64,000 nt of DNA from Helicobacter sp. GTDB taxonomy: Bacteria; Campylobacterota; Campylobacteria; Campylobacterales; Helicobacteraceae. Both the position numbers and the translations under genes were made by a program. The stretch is from positions 62,001-126,000 of the forward strand of contig NZ_JAAVGY010000040.1 of the NCBI RefSeq assembly GCF_014799995.1. The letters run 5' to 3'. Below, piece after piece: positions 10,365-17,956 of this stretch (position 1 is its first letter; each line of letters starts with the position of its first letter). The notes under the pieces are model-generated. The model saw nothing but the letters and a program-made list of their open reading frames with translations. It did not search any database and was not told the DNA's origin.

Positions 10365-11575
10365 TTAGAATTTTTATTATCTTTTGCTTATTTTGTGGTG
10401 GATTATTCGCAGAGGTTAAAATTCTCTCGGTTCAACAACTGCAAAATGGTATTGCATTGAATTTTGATAAAAATGTTAAGAAAACAGATTTTAAGGATTT
10501 TTTACTACAAAACAAAGAAAAATTGCGCTATGTTTATGATATAGAATCACAACTACAAGGGAGTGCTAGGGTTTTTGAATTTCAAGGAGATGTGCAGATT
10601 AAGGTTGCGCAAAATTCTCAAGAAAAAGTGCGTTTAGTCATCACGAGTTCCAAGCAATTAAGTATTGATTTAAAGACAAATAAAAAACAAGCAATCTTTA
10701 CGATTCCTAATGCGAAATTACCCCAGAGTGATTTTTCTATTGCCTCGCTTTTTGAACCACAAGCTTCCGATAAAAAACCCCCATTAGAATCGCAAAATAA
10801 GTTAAATCCAAAGCCCGTAGAATCCCAAAAGACAAGCACCAAAAAAGAAGAAAAAAAACCGCAGCCAATCAAAGTCGCTTCCAATCAAAATAAAAATAAT
10901 CAAAGCAAAATGATAGTGATTGACCCCGGACATGGAGGCAAAGATTGTGGAGCAATGGGTGTCGATAAAGTATGCGAAAAAAAGATAGTGCTCAATATTG
11001 GGAAACATTTGCGTGATGAATTAAAAAAACGCGGTTATAGAACCTATATGACGCGTGATAAAGATGTATTTATTGGATTGCGACAAAGGACAAATTTAGC
11101 CAATAATAAAAATGCTGATTTATTTATTTCAATTCACGCAAATGCGATTCCAGAAAATAGAGCAAAATTTGAGGGTGTAGAGAGTTATTTTTTATCCACT
11201 GCTAGGAGTGAGCGAGCCAAAAAGGTTGCCGCATTAGAAAACAAAGACGACACGGAGGGAATGAATTATTTTTCTAAACAATCTTTTTTAAATACCCTCA
11301 ATACGCAACGAATCGTAGCTTCTAATCGTTTGGCGATTGACATTCAATATGGTATGTTGCAATCCTTGCGCTCTAAATATAAAATTGTAGATGGGGGCGT
11401 GCGTGAAGGTCCTTTTTGGGTGCTTGTAGGGGCTGTTATGCCTTCGGTTTTGCTTGAAGTAGGCTATATTACACACCCAAATGAAGGGAAGCGACTAAAC
11501 CAAATAGCTTTTCAAAAAACTATTGCCAAAGGTATTGCCGATGGCGTAGATGGTTATTTTCAAAAAAATCCCTAA
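10361..11575 (+). CDS. amiA: N-acetylmuramoyl-L-alanine amidase
   Basis: AmiA cleaves the amide bond between N-acetylmuramic acid and the stem peptide. In Helicobacter it is linked to daughter-cell separation and spiral-to-coccoid change. The protein has a signal peptide (residues 1-17), an AMIN-like N-terminal region, a Lys/Gln/Pro-rich linker (about 130-180) and an Amidase_3 catalytic domain. Zinc ligands are in DPGHGGKDCGA (near 188-198), SIHANA (near 257) and the late glutamate in VLLEVGYITHP (near 365). The start overlaps the fabX stop by 4 bp, which indicates translational coupling. Confidence 0.93.
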   Translation: MIRIFIIFCLFCGGLFAEVKILSVQQLQNGIALNFDKNVKKTDFKDFLLQNKEKLRYVYDIESQLQGSARVFEFQGDVQIKVAQNSQEKVRLVITSSKQLSIDLKTNKKQAIFTIPNAKLPQSDFSIASLFEPQASDKKPPLESQNKLNPKPVESQKTSTKKEEKKPQPIKVASNQNKNNQSKMIVIDPGHGGKDCGAMGVDKVCEKKIVLNIGKHLRDELKKRGYRTYMTRDKDVFIGLRQRTNLANNKNADLFISIHANAIPENRAKFEGVESYFLSTARSERAKKVAALENKDDTEGMNYFSKQSFLNTLNTQRIVASNRLAIDIQYGMLQSLRSKYKIVDGGVREGPFWVLVGAVMPSVLLEVGYITHPNEGKRLNQIAFQKTIAKGIADGVDGYFQKNP

Positions 11576-11584
11576 AGGTTGATA

Positions 11585-12418
11585 ATGCGAAAAATCACGA
11601 TTCCTCACTTAGTATTTTCATCTCTCTATTTCATCTTAGCACTTTTTACTATTTTAATGTTAGCATTGACGAGTTTTACTCCAGACTTTAAGCATATGTT
11701 TCGGCTAACCACGCAACCCTTTGGAGTATATTTTGGAATCAGTACAATCTTGCTTACCTGTGGCGTTATTGTGAGTCTTTTTAATATCGTGCGCATTTAT
11801 TATAGCCATTTGCCAAAATTATATAGTGCAATGATTAGCTTTGCATTATTGGTGTTTGTATTATTGCTTTATTATGAGCTTTTTGTAATGCGTAGGACTT
11901 ATTTTGAACCTTTTTCCTTTGAGGATTCTTTGAAACTCGTGCAAGAAGACGCCTTTTCTAAAAGTTTATATCAAATGTTTGTAGATTATGCTTGCTATAT
12001 TCTTTTTGTGATTTGTCCCGCAGCAATTTATTTATTGAATCTTTCTTTTGATAAAAGTATTAAGTTTGGTAAAATCTTGCAGCTCACGCAACCAAGTTTT
12101 AATGTAATGATGGGTGTTTTATTTGGTTTTGCAGTTTCGCCTTTTTTTAAAAGTGGCATAATGGGATATTTTGATTTGGCATTATTGGTTTTGGGACTTG
12201 GATTAATACTGTATTGTTGCGTTAAGAGAAGTAGATATTTTGATTCTTATGAGCTGTTTAACCTCTTTTTGCTCTTAGTATGCGTGCTGATTATTATGTT
12301 TTCTTCTCATAGTTTTGTCGATGGCGAATCGTATTTTGAGGTGCGCAAGGCATTTTATGCGTTAGTTTTGTTTGGTTGGTGTAGTGTATGGATGATGAAG
12401 CTTACGATTCGACGTTAA
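11585..12418 (+). CDS. Multipass inner-membrane protein, function unknown
   Basis: I do not recognise the family. The 277-residue protein has about seven or eight hydrophobic segments (for example residues 8-30, 50-70, 80-100, 135-155, 175-190, 200-215, 225-245 and 260-275) with no soluble domain or clear catalytic motif. I chose ATG 11585, which sits behind AAAGGTTG; a TTG two codons earlier is possible. It starts 9 bp after amiA and ends the pyrH-to-amiA operon. Its context suggests an envelope-related role, but this is inference only. Confidence 0.75.
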   Translation: MRKITIPHLVFSSLYFILALFTILMLALTSFTPDFKHMFRLTTQPFGVYFGISTILLTCGVIVSLFNIVRIYYSHLPKLYSAMISFALLVFVLLLYYELFVMRRTYFEPFSFEDSLKLVQEDAFSKSLYQMFVDYACYILFVICPAAIYLLNLSFDKSIKFGKILQLTQPSFNVMMGVLFGFAVSPFFKSGIMGYFDLALLVLGLGLILYCCVKRSRYFDSYELFNLFLLLVCVLIIMFSSHSFVDGESYFEVRKAFYALVLFGWCSVWMMKLTIRR

Positions 12419-12438
12419 GTTTGATTTCAAAATTTCTT

Positions 12439-12447
12439 TGTTAGAAT
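12439..12447 (+). promoter_or_regulatory. Extended -10 promoter of the trpB transcript
   Basis: TGTTAGAAT matches the extended -10 pattern TGnTATAAT in seven of eight specified positions, with TAGAAT at 12442-12447. Transcription would start near 12453, leaving only about 20 nt of untranslated leader before the leader-peptide ATG at 12473. The promoter lies just after the stop of the preceding membrane-protein gene. Confidence 0.55.
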
Positions 12448-12472
12448 AAACTAATATTAAAAAGGAGGATAG

Positions 12473-12538
12473 ATGCAATCAAGTTTAAAACTTATTCCCT
12501 CTTTTGTCTTCGCTATTTGGTGGGGCAGTCGCCCCTAA
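12473..12538 (+). CDS. trpL: Putative trp leader peptide with tandem Trp codons
   Basis: A 21-codon frame encodes [20 protein letters not shown] followed by Pro and a TAA stop. It is preceded by a very strong ribosome site, AAAGGAGG (12461-12468), 4 bp from the ATG. Codons 16 and 17 are both TGG, and Trp is rare in proteins. The frame ends 52 bp before trpB, the gene for the last step of tryptophan synthesis. A hairpin overlaps the second Trp codon and the end of the frame. Together these are the hallmarks of ribosome-mediated attenuation. It is too short for ordinary gene callers. Confidence 0.75.
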   Translation: MQSSLKLIPSFVFAIWWGSRP

Positions 12539-12551
12539 TTTTATTCTTCTT
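12522..12551 (+). terminator. Attenuator-like hairpin overlapping the trp leader
   Basis: GGGGC at 12522-12526 pairs perfectly with GCCCC at 12531-12535 across a 4-nt AGTC loop, and a T-rich run (TAATTTTATTCTTCTT) follows. The 5' arm overlaps the second Trp codon. A ribosome paused there would hide the 5' arm and stop the hairpin forming, allowing read-through into trpB. The stem is only 5 bp, so strength is uncertain, and I saw no strong competing antiterminator. Confidence 0.55.
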
Positions 12552-12590
12552 AGTCTAATCTTTCATATTTTTATTTTTAAAGGATATTCA

Positions 12591-13793
12591 ATGAACAAAC
12601 CTTATTTAAAGCAATTTCCAGATGAAAATGGATTTTTTGGAAAATTTGGAGGAAGTTTTGTGCCAGATTCTATTAAGCAAGCAATGGACGAAATCAATGT
12701 AGCTTATAATTTGATTGCACAAAATAGTGATTTTATTGCAGAGCTTCGCAAGATTCGGGAAACTTTTCAAGGACGTCCAACACCGATTTATTTTGCCCAT
12801 AATTTGACAAAAAAATATGGTGGTGCAGGGATTTATTTAAAAAGAGAAGATTTAAATCACACCGGCGCACACAAATTAAACCATTGTATGGGAGAGGCAC
12901 TGCTTGCGAAGTTTATGGGCAAAAAGAAGCTGATTGCAGAAACAGGAGCAGGGCAACACGGGGTGGCTTTGGCGACAGCAGCAGCATATTTTGGATTGGA
13001 ATGTGAAATCCATATGGGAGAAGTAGATATTAAAAAAGAACACCCTAATGTAGTGCGTATGAAAGTCTTAGGCGCAAAAGTGATTCCGGTTACCTTTGGC
13101 GCAAAAACGCTCAAAGAAGCGGTGGATTCTGCCTTTGAATCTTATTTGAAAGACCCGAAAAACACAATGTATGCGATAGGTTCTGTCGTAGGTCCGCATC
13201 CTTTTCCTAAAATGGTACGAGATTTTCAGGCGATTGTAGGTGTGGAATCGCGTGAGCAGTTTTTAAAAATGACGGGAGAGCTCCCCGATATTGTATGCGC
13301 TTGTGTGGGGGGAGGAAGTAATGCAATGGGAATCTTTAGCGGCTTTATTGAAGATGCAGTAGAACTTGTGGGTGTCGAGCCTCTAGGCAAGGGAAGCGCG
13401 CTAGGAGAACACGCGGCGTCTTTAAGATATGGAAGTGAGGGCATTATGCACGGATTTAACTCTATAATGTTAAAGGACAAAGGCGAAGAGCCAGCCCCTG
13501 TGTATAGTGTCGCAAGCGGTTTAGATTATCCAAGCGTGGGACCAGAACACGCGTATTTGCACAGCATTGGACGCACAAAAGTCGCCACGATTAGTGATAA
13601 GGAAGCTATTGATGCGTTTTTTATGCTTAGTAAAAATGAGGGGATTATTCCAGCCATTGAGTCTAGCCACGCATTGGCTTATGCTCTCAAAGTCGCTCCA
13701 GATTTGAAAGGACAAAAGATTCTAGTGAATTTAAGCGGTCGTGGAGATAAAGATATAGACTTTGTCGTAGAAAATTTTGGTTATGGGGAGTGA
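12591..13793 (+). CDS. trpB: Tryptophan synthase beta chain
   Basis: TrpB joins indole and serine to make tryptophan using pyridoxal phosphate. The 400-residue protein has the PLP lysine in HTGAHKLNH (Lys95), [10 protein letters not shown], the phosphate-binding [10 protein letters not shown] and the C-terminal SGRGDKD. It is of the TrpB1 type that normally works with TrpA. I chose ATG 12591, preceded by AAAGGATATTCA; an upstream in-frame ATG lies inside the leader region and is not credible. No trpA or other trp gene is adjacent, so this is a detached trpB under its own attenuator-like leader. Confidence 0.93.
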   Translation: MNKPYLKQFPDENGFFGKFGGSFVPDSIKQAMDEINVAYNLIAQNSDFIAELRKIRETFQGRPTPIYFAHNLTKKYGGAGIYLKREDLNHTGAHKLNHCMGEALLAKFMGKKKLIAETGAGQHGVALATAAAYFGLECEIHMGEVDIKKEHPNVVRMKVLGAKVIPVTFGAKTLKEAVDSAFESYLKDPKNTMYAIGSVVGPHPFPKMVRDFQAIVGVESREQFLKMTGELPDIVCACVGGGSNAMGIFSGFIEDAVELVGVEPLGKGSALGEHAASLRYGSEGIMHGFNSIMLKDKGEEPAPVYSVASGLDYPSVGPEHAYLHSIGRTKVATISDKEAIDAFFMLSKNEGIIPAIESSHALAYALKVAPDLKGQKILVNLSGRGDKDIDFVVENFGYGE

Positions 13794-13796
13794 TAA

Positions 13797-13818
13797 GGAA
13801 TCGCTAGTTTGCGATTCC
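13797..13818 (+). terminator. Probable terminator after trpB
   Basis: GGAATCGC (13797-13804) and GCGATTCC (13811-13818) form a perfect 8-bp stem with a 6-nt loop only 3 bp after the trpB stop codon. The following GTTGTAAAA is not a strong U-tract, so termination may be partial. Confidence 0.55.
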
Positions 13819-14232
13819 GTTGTAAAACCTAAAGTATGCTACATTATAGATTTGCACGGTGAGTGCCTCGCACATACACCTTTAACGAGAATTGGCAATG
13901 ATGAATTTTAAGCTTAAATTGCGTTTTCTATCATATCATTGCGAGGCAAAGCCGAATTTGCTACTTGCGTCATTGCGAAGCCTTTGTAAAAAGGCTGTGG
14001 CAATCCATAACTCTGCATACATTGCAGATTCAACTGATTCCATTGATCCAAAATCTCGCCCTTAACTTTAAGGATTCCAAAGATTCCATTGTTTTATTTT
14101 TCTAAGGTTCAATATTATAGATTGCCACGCATTTTTTCCAAAATGCTCGCAATGACAGAGTAGTAGAATCGTGAATAGTGTTTCATTGTAGATTGCCACG
14201 ATTCACAAGTTGCGCGTAAAGATATAGAGATT
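13819..14232. repeat. Repeat-filled intergenic region A
   Basis: No gene is visible. The stretch holds several units of a dispersed palindromic repeat. The clearest runs 13971-14010: it starts CATTGCGAAG, has a core hairpin AGCCTTT-GTAA-AAAGGCT and ends GTGGCAATCCATAA. Partial units are seen at 13937-13960 (CATTGCGAGGC), 14118-14158 (AGATTGCCACGC to CTCGCAATGAC, opposite orientation) and 14190-14205. The same elements fill 50760-51180. They could be mobilised non-autonomous elements or structured RNA sites. The family resembles the CATTGCGAG...GCAATC repeats common in other small genomes. Confidence 0.65.
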
Positions 14233-15090
14233 CTATTCTGTGAGCGCATTTTCCCTTAAGGTTCTAGCAAACTTTAAAAGATTCTCACCCCAAGGAGTTT
14301 GCAGTGGCGAAAAGAATCCAAGCTGCGCACCACTTTCTTTTGCGATAAATTCTGCGGCTTTGGTAGAAAATTCAGGTTGGGCAAAAATTATCTTAAGTTT
14401 ATTTTCTTTGATGGTTTGAATGACTTTAATCATTTCCTGCATTTTTGGGCTTTTTCCCTCAATCTCAATAGAAATTTCTTCTAAATGATAATCTCTAGCA
14501 AAATATCCAAGCATTGGGTGAAAGACTACAAACTTTTGGTGTTCTTCTAGGGCACTTAAAATCTGTTTGAGTTGTGTATCGGTTTGGTTGATTTCTGTAA
14601 TTAAAGCTTGATAGCCTTTTGTATAGTCTGCCTTTGGGTCTAAGGCTTGCAGGGCTTTGTAAATATTGCTTGCAATTTGTTTGGCATTTTGAGTAGAGAG
14701 CCAAATATGTGTGTCCCCTTCTGTGTCAAAATCCTCATCATTTTTTGTGTGCGAATGAGAGGAATGAATCTTTGCGATTCCTAAACTATTATCGTAAATT
14801 TCCATTGTTTTGTTTTGTGCTTTAAATCGTGGAAGCCAAATCTTTTCAAACTCAATCCCAATGCCAAAATAGGCTAGTGCAGAATTAAGATTCGCAACAT
14901 CTGAAAATTTTGGTTCAAAATCGTGCGGATTGATGCCAGATTGAATCAGAGAGAGCACTTCATATTTATCCCCCGTGATTTTTTGCACAAATTCTTGCTG
15001 CATAGGAACACTTACGACAATAATTTGTCTTGGCTCTTTGCAAAACACAATTTGACTTAAGAAGAGTAGAATCCAAAACGCATTTTTCAC
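14233..15090 (-). CDS. znuA: Zinc ABC transporter substrate-binding protein
   Basis: This periplasmic cluster A-I binding protein captures Zn2+ (or Mn2+) for an ABC importer. It has a signal peptide (residues 1-18), the metal-site histidine in GINPHDFEPKFSD, a short His/Asp-rich loop HSSHSHTKNDED (near 109-120), HIWLST and the third histidine in VVFHPMLGYF, ending with a Glu/Asp site near IFAQPEFST. The His-rich loop favours zinc. No permease or ATPase gene is adjacent, so those components must be elsewhere. The ribosome site AAAGGAG is well placed. Confidence 0.88.
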   Translation of the reverse strand: MKNAFWILLFLSQIVFCKEPRQIIVVSVPMQQEFVQKITGDKYEVLSLIQSGINPHDFEPKFSDVANLNSALAYFGIGIEFEKIWLPRFKAQNKTMEIYDNSLGIAKIHSSHSHTKNDEDFDTEGDTHIWLSTQNAKQIASNIYKALQALDPKADYTKGYQALITEINQTDTQLKQILSALEEHQKFVVFHPMLGYFARDYHLEEISIEIEGKSPKMQEMIKVIQTIKENKLKIIFAQPEFSTKAAEFIAKESGAQLGFFSPLQTPWGENLLKFARTLRENALTE

Positions 15091-15127
15091 TATTACTCCT
15101 TTTAGTAATTATTAAATTTTTTTGGGA

Positions 15128-15141
15128 TACTATTATATATT
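15128..15141. promoter_or_regulatory. Divergent promoter region of znuA and tRNA-Arg
   Basis: The AT-rich run TACTATTATATATTA gives a TATAAT on the minus strand (15138-15133) for znuA and a TACTAT/TATTAT-like -10 on the plus strand for the tRNA gene 15 bp further on. A Fur/Zur-type operator may lie in TAGTAATTATTAAA near znuA, but I cannot support it firmly. Confidence 0.35.
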
Positions 15142-15155
15142 ATTTTTTTGCAAAT

Positions 15156-15232
15156 GCGTTCATAGCTCAATTGGATAGAGCATCAGACTTCGGATCTGAG
15201 GGTTGGGGGTTCGACTCCCTCTGAGCGTACCA
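15156..15232 (+). tRNA. tRNA-Arg (anticodon UCG)
   Basis: A 77-nt cloverleaf with encoded CCA. The acceptor stem GCGTTCA pairs with TGAGCGT (one G-U at each of positions 1-72 and 4-69), the D stem is GCTC/GAGC, the anticodon stem TCAGA/TCTGA encloses CTTCGGA, and the T arm contains GGGGGTTCGACTCCCTC. Positions 34-36 read TCG, so it decodes CGA and probably CGG. It complements the tRNA-Arg(GCG) at 22436. Confidence 0.93.
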
Positions 15233-15282
15233 CTACGACTTTCTTAACATTTATCAATCTAACAATATAAAAAGGCTAAATT

Positions 15283-15969
15283 ATGGATTTAGGTGCATTA
15301 GAAATAGAAATCAAAGAGGGATTAAAAACTTTAGAAAATTTAGAAAATATCATTACGATTTTCGGTGGAGCGCGTATCAGTAGAGAGAGTAAGGATTATC
15401 AGTCGGTTGTGAAGTTGGCGCGAAAACTTGCAGCAGAGGGTTATTCTATTATGACAGGTGGAGGACCTGGTATTATGGAAGCAGCGAATCGTGGGCTTAT
15501 AGAGTATAAAAAAGATTTAGAATGTGGCGCGTTTGGCAAAAGTCAGCCTTGCAATCTTGAGGATTCAAAGGCAAATCCTCCGAGCGATTCTATTGTTTCT
15601 ATTGGCTTAAATATTAGACTGCCTTTTGAACAGCAGATGAATCCTTATGTGGAAGTGCCACTAGAATTTCAAAATTTTTTTAGCAGAAAGTTAGTTTTTA
15701 ATTATAATTCTACTGCATTTATTGTAGCAGTTGGAGGCTTTGGAACTTTAGATGAATTAAGCGAAGTTTTGGTGCAGATTGCCACAGGCAAACACAAAGA
15801 GATTCCGGTGATTCTCTATGGCAAAGATTATTGGAGAGGATTTATCCAATGGCTAAAAAAGGCAATGTTGAGAGCCGGCGCAATCTCTAAAGAGGAATTA
15901 AAATTAATCCAAGTTGCAAATAAGCCCAAACAGGTTTTAAAAATTTTAAAAAATAATCAAAAGAAATAG
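15283..15969 (+). CDS. LOG-family protein (nucleoside monophosphate phosphoribohydrolase-like)
   Basis: The protein has the LOG/TIGR00730 Rossmann-like fold. GGGPGIMEAANRG (near residues 66-78) and the signature GGFGTLDELSEVLVQ (near 150) form the nucleotide site, and the central Glu is the likely catalytic residue. Family members cleave cytokinin riboside 5'-monophosphate or AMP/other nucleoside monophosphates to base and ribose 5-phosphate. They are often misnamed lysine decarboxylases. A stretch around residues 80-105 (KKDLECGAFGKSQPCNLED) looks like an insertion relative to short LOG proteins. The true bacterial substrate is unknown. Confidence 0.85.
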   Translation: MDLGALEIEIKEGLKTLENLENIITIFGGARISRESKDYQSVVKLARKLAAEGYSIMTGGGPGIMEAANRGLIEYKKDLECGAFGKSQPCNLEDSKANPPSDSIVSIGLNIRLPFEQQMNPYVEVPLEFQNFFSRKLVFNYNSTAFIVAVGGFGTLDELSEVLVQIATGKHKEIPVILYGKDYWRGFIQWLKKAMLRAGAISKEELKLIQVANKPKQVLKILKNNQKK

Positions 15970-15976
15970 CTCTGTG

Positions 15977-16066
15977 TTAAAATACAGGGTTATCTAAGCC
16001 ATACATCATAAAAAGCACCATAAATGCAGCGAAAATCCCAAGCAACAAAGGAATGAACTTTGACAT
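15977..16066 (-). CDS. 29-residue single-pass membrane peptide
   Basis: A minus-strand frame begins with ATG at 16066 behind a well-spaced TAAGGAAAAGT and encodes 29 residues. It starts MSKFIPLLLGIFAAFMVLFM, continues MYGLDNPVF and ends at a TAA. One uninterrupted hydrophobic helix (residues 4-22) is followed by a short polar tail. The layout recalls small subunits that stabilise membrane complexes, such as CydX, but I cannot assign a partner. It lies convergent to the LOG gene and divergent from rarA, with only 22 bp between its ATG and that of rarA. Confidence 0.6.
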   Translation of the reverse strand: MSKFIPLLLGIFAAFMVLFMMYGLDNPVF

Positions 16067-16088
16067 ACTTTTCCTTAAAAGAATAAAA

Positions 16089-17276
16089 ATGAAAGACTTA
16101 GCATACAATAAAAGACCTAAAAGTTTTCAAGATTTTATTGGACAATCACATCTTTTTGGAGAAAATGCACCCTTTATGCGTCTTATTTTGACGCATAAGA
16201 TTCCGCATAGCTTTTTTTTCGGACCTCCTGGAAGTGGCAAAACAAGTGCGGCAATTTTGATTGCTAAAACAATGGATTTCCCCTTTTATTCTCTGAATGC
16301 TACGAATTTTAAAGCAGAGGATTTGCGTGGGATTTTGAAAAATTATCAAAATACCCTACAAAAACCCCTCATTTTCATTGATGAAGTGCATCGCCTCAAT
16401 AAAACGCAACAAGAAATGCTCTTGCCTATTATGGAGAATCATCAGGCTTTACTTTTGGGTGCTTCCACAGAGAATCCTTATTTTGCACTCACTCAAGCGA
16501 TTCGTTCGCGTTCTATGGTGTTTGAATTTTATCCTTTAAATAAGGAAGATTTAGAAAAAATTTTAGAATCCTATTCGCTTAATGCAGAGGTGAAAGACTT
16601 TCTTGTCCAAACGAGCGGTGGAGACGCTAGGGCAATGCTGAATCTGTTAGATTGTGCATTAGCCACAGAATTACCTTTAAATGTAGAATTATTGGAATCT
16701 TTTCGTAAAACTTCATTGAGTGGCACAAGTGAATTAGATACACATTATAATCTCATTTCCGCAATGATTAAGAGCATTCGGGGAAGCGATGAAAATGCAG
16801 CTATTTATTATCTTGCGCGTTTGATTGCAGGGGGAGAGAATCCAGAATTTATTGCGCGCCGCCTCGTGATTTTAGCAAGCGAGGATATTGGTAATGCTAA
16901 TCCTAATGCGCTCAATTTGGCTAATTCTACGATGCAAAGCGTGGCAAAAATTGGCTATCCCGAAGCAAGAATTATTTTGGCACAATGCGTTATTTATCTT
17001 AGTTGCTCTCCTAAGTCCAATAGTGCTTATAAGGCAATTGATGCTGCAATATCTTATGTGGAGAAGCACCCAAATGAGCCGATTCCACCGCATATTTTGC
17101 AATTTCACAAAAACTACCTTTATCCTCATAATTTTGGGGGTTGGGTGGAGCAGAAATATTGGGATAAAGATTTGGAGTTTGTGCAATGGCTTCCCAAAGG
17201 TTTTGAGAAAACTTTGAAAGAATGGTTAGACAAAATTAAGGGAAAGGTAGCCAAGGTAGAATCGGAAGAGCAATGA
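16089..17276 (+). CDS. rarA: Replication-associated recombination protein A (AAA+ ATPase)
   Basis: RarA (MgsA) is a clamp-loader-like AAA+ ATPase that acts at stalled replication forks. Walker A is FFGPPGSGKTSAA, Walker B is LIFIDEVHRLNKTQQE, and sensor 1 is ASTENPYF. The C-terminal half (about 230-390) has the RarA tetramerisation region (LASEDIGNANPNAL, YPHNFGGWVEQKY). I chose ATG 16089 because it gives the family N-terminus MKDLAYNKRPKSFQDFIGQ. A longer frame from 16053 would start inside the ribosome site region of the opposite small gene. It overlaps magIII by 4 bp. Confidence 0.92.
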   Translation: MKDLAYNKRPKSFQDFIGQSHLFGENAPFMRLILTHKIPHSFFFGPPGSGKTSAAILIAKTMDFPFYSLNATNFKAEDLRGILKNYQNTLQKPLIFIDEVHRLNKTQQEMLLPIMENHQALLLGASTENPYFALTQAIRSRSMVFEFYPLNKEDLEKILESYSLNAEVKDFLVQTSGGDARAMLNLLDCALATELPLNVELLESFRKTSLSGTSELDTHYNLISAMIKSIRGSDENAAIYYLARLIAGGENPEFIARRLVILASEDIGNANPNALNLANSTMQSVAKIGYPEARIILAQCVIYLSCSPKSNSAYKAIDAAISYVEKHPNEPIPPHILQFHKNYLYPHNFGGWVEQKYWDKDLEFVQWLPKGFEKTLKEWLDKIKGKVAKVESEEQ

Positions 17277-17947
17277 GAATCGCGAGTAGTTACGAGTTAT
17301 TAGAGCATCTTAAGTCTCAAAATTTATTACCAAATATGGACAAAAACATTTCTGCAGCAGAGTTAGAATCTCTCAAAGAGATTTGGTGGTGGCCTAATGC
17401 CTTGAGCTTTGAAGTGATTATTGGAGCGATTCTAGTGCAAAATACGCGTTGGGAGCAGGTTTTTGTCGCACTAGAGAGGTTGAAAGTCAAGGGTTTATTG
17501 GATTTAGAAGTTTTAAGCGAAGTTTCATTAACCCTTTTGCAAGATTCAATCCAAAACATTGGATTTTATCGTCAAAAAGCAGTAAGAATCCAGAGGATTT
17601 GTCAGAATATTTTAAAGGATTTTGGAGATTATGCAAGCTTTTGTGCGCAAGTTTCAAGGCAATGGCTCTTAAGTCAAAAAGGGATTGGCTTAGAAACTTG
17701 TGATGCGATTTTATGCTATGCTTTAGGAAGAGAGGTAATGGTTGCAGACCATTATACTTATAAATTACTCCAAACTTATGGCTATACTTTAGAATCTTAT
17801 GAGGGTTTGCAAGATTGGTTACAAGGTGGAGTCATAGAAAATTACGATAAAGTTTGCGCGCTTTATGGCTTTAAAATCCCAATAAATTTGCTATTTGCAA
17901 GATTTCACGGAAAGATTGTAGAGTATTGCAAAAATCATAAAATTTAA
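17273..17947 (+). CDS. magIII: 3-methyladenine DNA glycosylase III
   Basis: MagIII is an endonuclease III-superfamily glycosylase described in H. pylori that removes 3-methyladenine from DNA. The 224-residue protein has the N-terminal WWWPNALSFEVIIGAILVQNT segment in the substrate pocket, the helix-hairpin-helix LLSQKGIGLETCDAILCYA and the following catalytic aspartate in VMVADHYTY. There is no C-terminal iron-sulfur cluster, as expected for MagIII. Its ATGA overlap with rarA suggests a DNA-repair operon. Confidence 0.88.
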   Translation: MRIASSYELLEHLKSQNLLPNMDKNISAAELESLKEIWWWPNALSFEVIIGAILVQNTRWEQVFVALERLKVKGLLDLEVLSEVSLTLLQDSIQNIGFYRQKAVRIQRICQNILKDFGDYASFCAQVSRQWLLSQKGIGLETCDAILCYALGREVMVADHYTYKLLQTYGYTLESYEGLQDWLQGGVIENYDKVCALYGFKIPINLLFARFHGKIVEYCKNHKI

Positions 17948-17956
17948 GGAAAGATT

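Noticed and set aside
12504..12590. An N-terminal extension of trpB beginning in the leader region
   Set aside because: The family N-terminus [14 protein letters not shown] begins at 12591 behind a good ribosome site, and the extension reads over the leader peptide.
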